Below are positions 63,677 to 64,000 of a stretch of DNA of 64,000 nt, one piece after another. Where the stretch lies: positions 1,135,001 to 1,199,000 of the forward strand of contig NZ_CP017037.1 of assembly GCF_001717505.1 (NCBI RefSeq), given 5' to 3'. Origin of the DNA: Dialister pneumosintes (GTDB taxonomy: Bacteria; Bacillota; Negativicutes; Veillonellales; Dialisteraceae). Under the pieces are notes generated by a model, which was given only the letters and a program-made list of their open reading frames with translations, made no database searches and was not told the DNA's origin. Positions within the stretch are counted from its first letter, which is position 1. Each line of letters begins with the position of its first letter. Made by a program: the position numbers and the translations under genes.

Positions 63677-64000
63677 ATGAAACGAATTTTATTTGTAGTA
63701 CCTCGCATGAATATAGGTGGTGCAGAAACCTATGTTTTTACAGTGATAAAAGAATTACATCAAAGAGGATATGAAGTGTTTTTAGCTTCCGGTGGCGGAC
63801 AGTTGGCAGATAAACTTTCCGATATGGGTATACCGACTTTTTTTCTTCCTATTCGTCTTTCCCGTTCTTTGTCTGCTTGGCTTTTAGCACGCATTGTAAA
63901 GAAGCATCATATAGATTTAATACATGCCAATTCCGGAGCTGCCGGCATTGTGGCTGCTAAGGTAAAGAGGCAGTTGGGGATACCGGTTGTGTATACGGCA
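63677..64000 (+). CDS. GT4 family glycosyltransferase, partial (runs off the window)
   Basis: The first 108 residues are present: MKRILFVVPRMNIGGAETYV and HANSGAAGIVAAKVKRQLG match the N-terminal GT-B half of GT4 transferases. AAGGAA lies upstream of the ATG. The rest lies beyond 64000. It continues the glycan locus. Confidence 0.88.
   Translation, partial: MKRILFVVPRMNIGGAETYVFTVIKELHQRGYEVFLASGGGQLADKLSDMGIPTFFLPIRLSRSLSAWLLARIVKKHHIDLIHANSGAAGIVAAKVKRQLGIPVVYTA

Overview
The window is AT-rich DNA from a diderm Firmicute of the class Negativicutes (Veillonellaceae or Dialister-like; the genus is a guess). The evidence is a Firmicute-type gene order (dnaA-dnaN-S4 protein-recF-dciA, ywiB-like gene with argS) alongside true outer-membrane genes: an SLH-domain porin, three YadA-type trimeric autotransporters and a lipooligosaccharide locus. 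It contains the replication origin: dnaA lies at 44.2-45.8 kb, DnaA boxes sit just upstream, genes on both sides run mostly away from that point, and two perfect parS sites lie at 33.9 and 37.4 kb.

Layout: 0-8 kb holds a dicarboxylate/amino-acid symporter, pyrG, argS, a DUF1934 gene, a SAP-domain gene, a LysR regulator and tRNA-Gln/tRNA-His. 8-12 kb holds a ClC transporter, a cyclodeaminase and a strongly divergent AroB paralogue. 12-17 kb holds a broken porin gene and a zinc ABC transporter operon behind a Zur-like operator; a 61-bp piece identical to znuA lies inside the porin gene. 17-24 kb holds two stalk-only trimeric autotransporters, CstA and a CcdA/TlpA pair behind a Fur-like box. 24-30 kb holds two riboswitch-controlled AGCS transporters, with a third, orphan glycine riboswitch and a two-gene nuclease insert between them. 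30-34 kb is a McrBC-like pair. 34-40 kb is a shikimate operon (aroB-aroA-aroC-aroE-aroK) with PPK2. 40-46 kb is the replication initiation cluster and oriC. 46-49 kb is the queuosine operon queC-queD-queE-folE-queF behind a probable preQ1 riboswitch.

49-54 kb holds a third trimeric autotransporter interrupted by an amber codon, a Fic remnant, and a compact cassette (sigma factor, DUF2922, DUF1659, two small proteins, putative cell-wall hydrolase). 54-64 kb is a surface-glycan locus: three GT2 glycosyltransferases made by tandem duplication (one frameshifted), a phosphocholine lic1-type set (LicC fused to a degenerate kinase, LicA, LicB, LicD), a GT9 transferase, a polysaccharide deacetylase and the start of a GT4 transferase.

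The strongest leads are the znuA-porin graft, the orphan glycine riboswitch with its own promoter, the AroB paralogue lacking canonical catalytic and metal residues, the LicC-pseudokinase fusion in a phosphocholine locus, the sigma-factor lysis-like cassette, and the coiled-coil extensions after the membrane anchor in all three trimeric autotransporters. Everything here was read by eye; no database search, folding or skew calculation was run.
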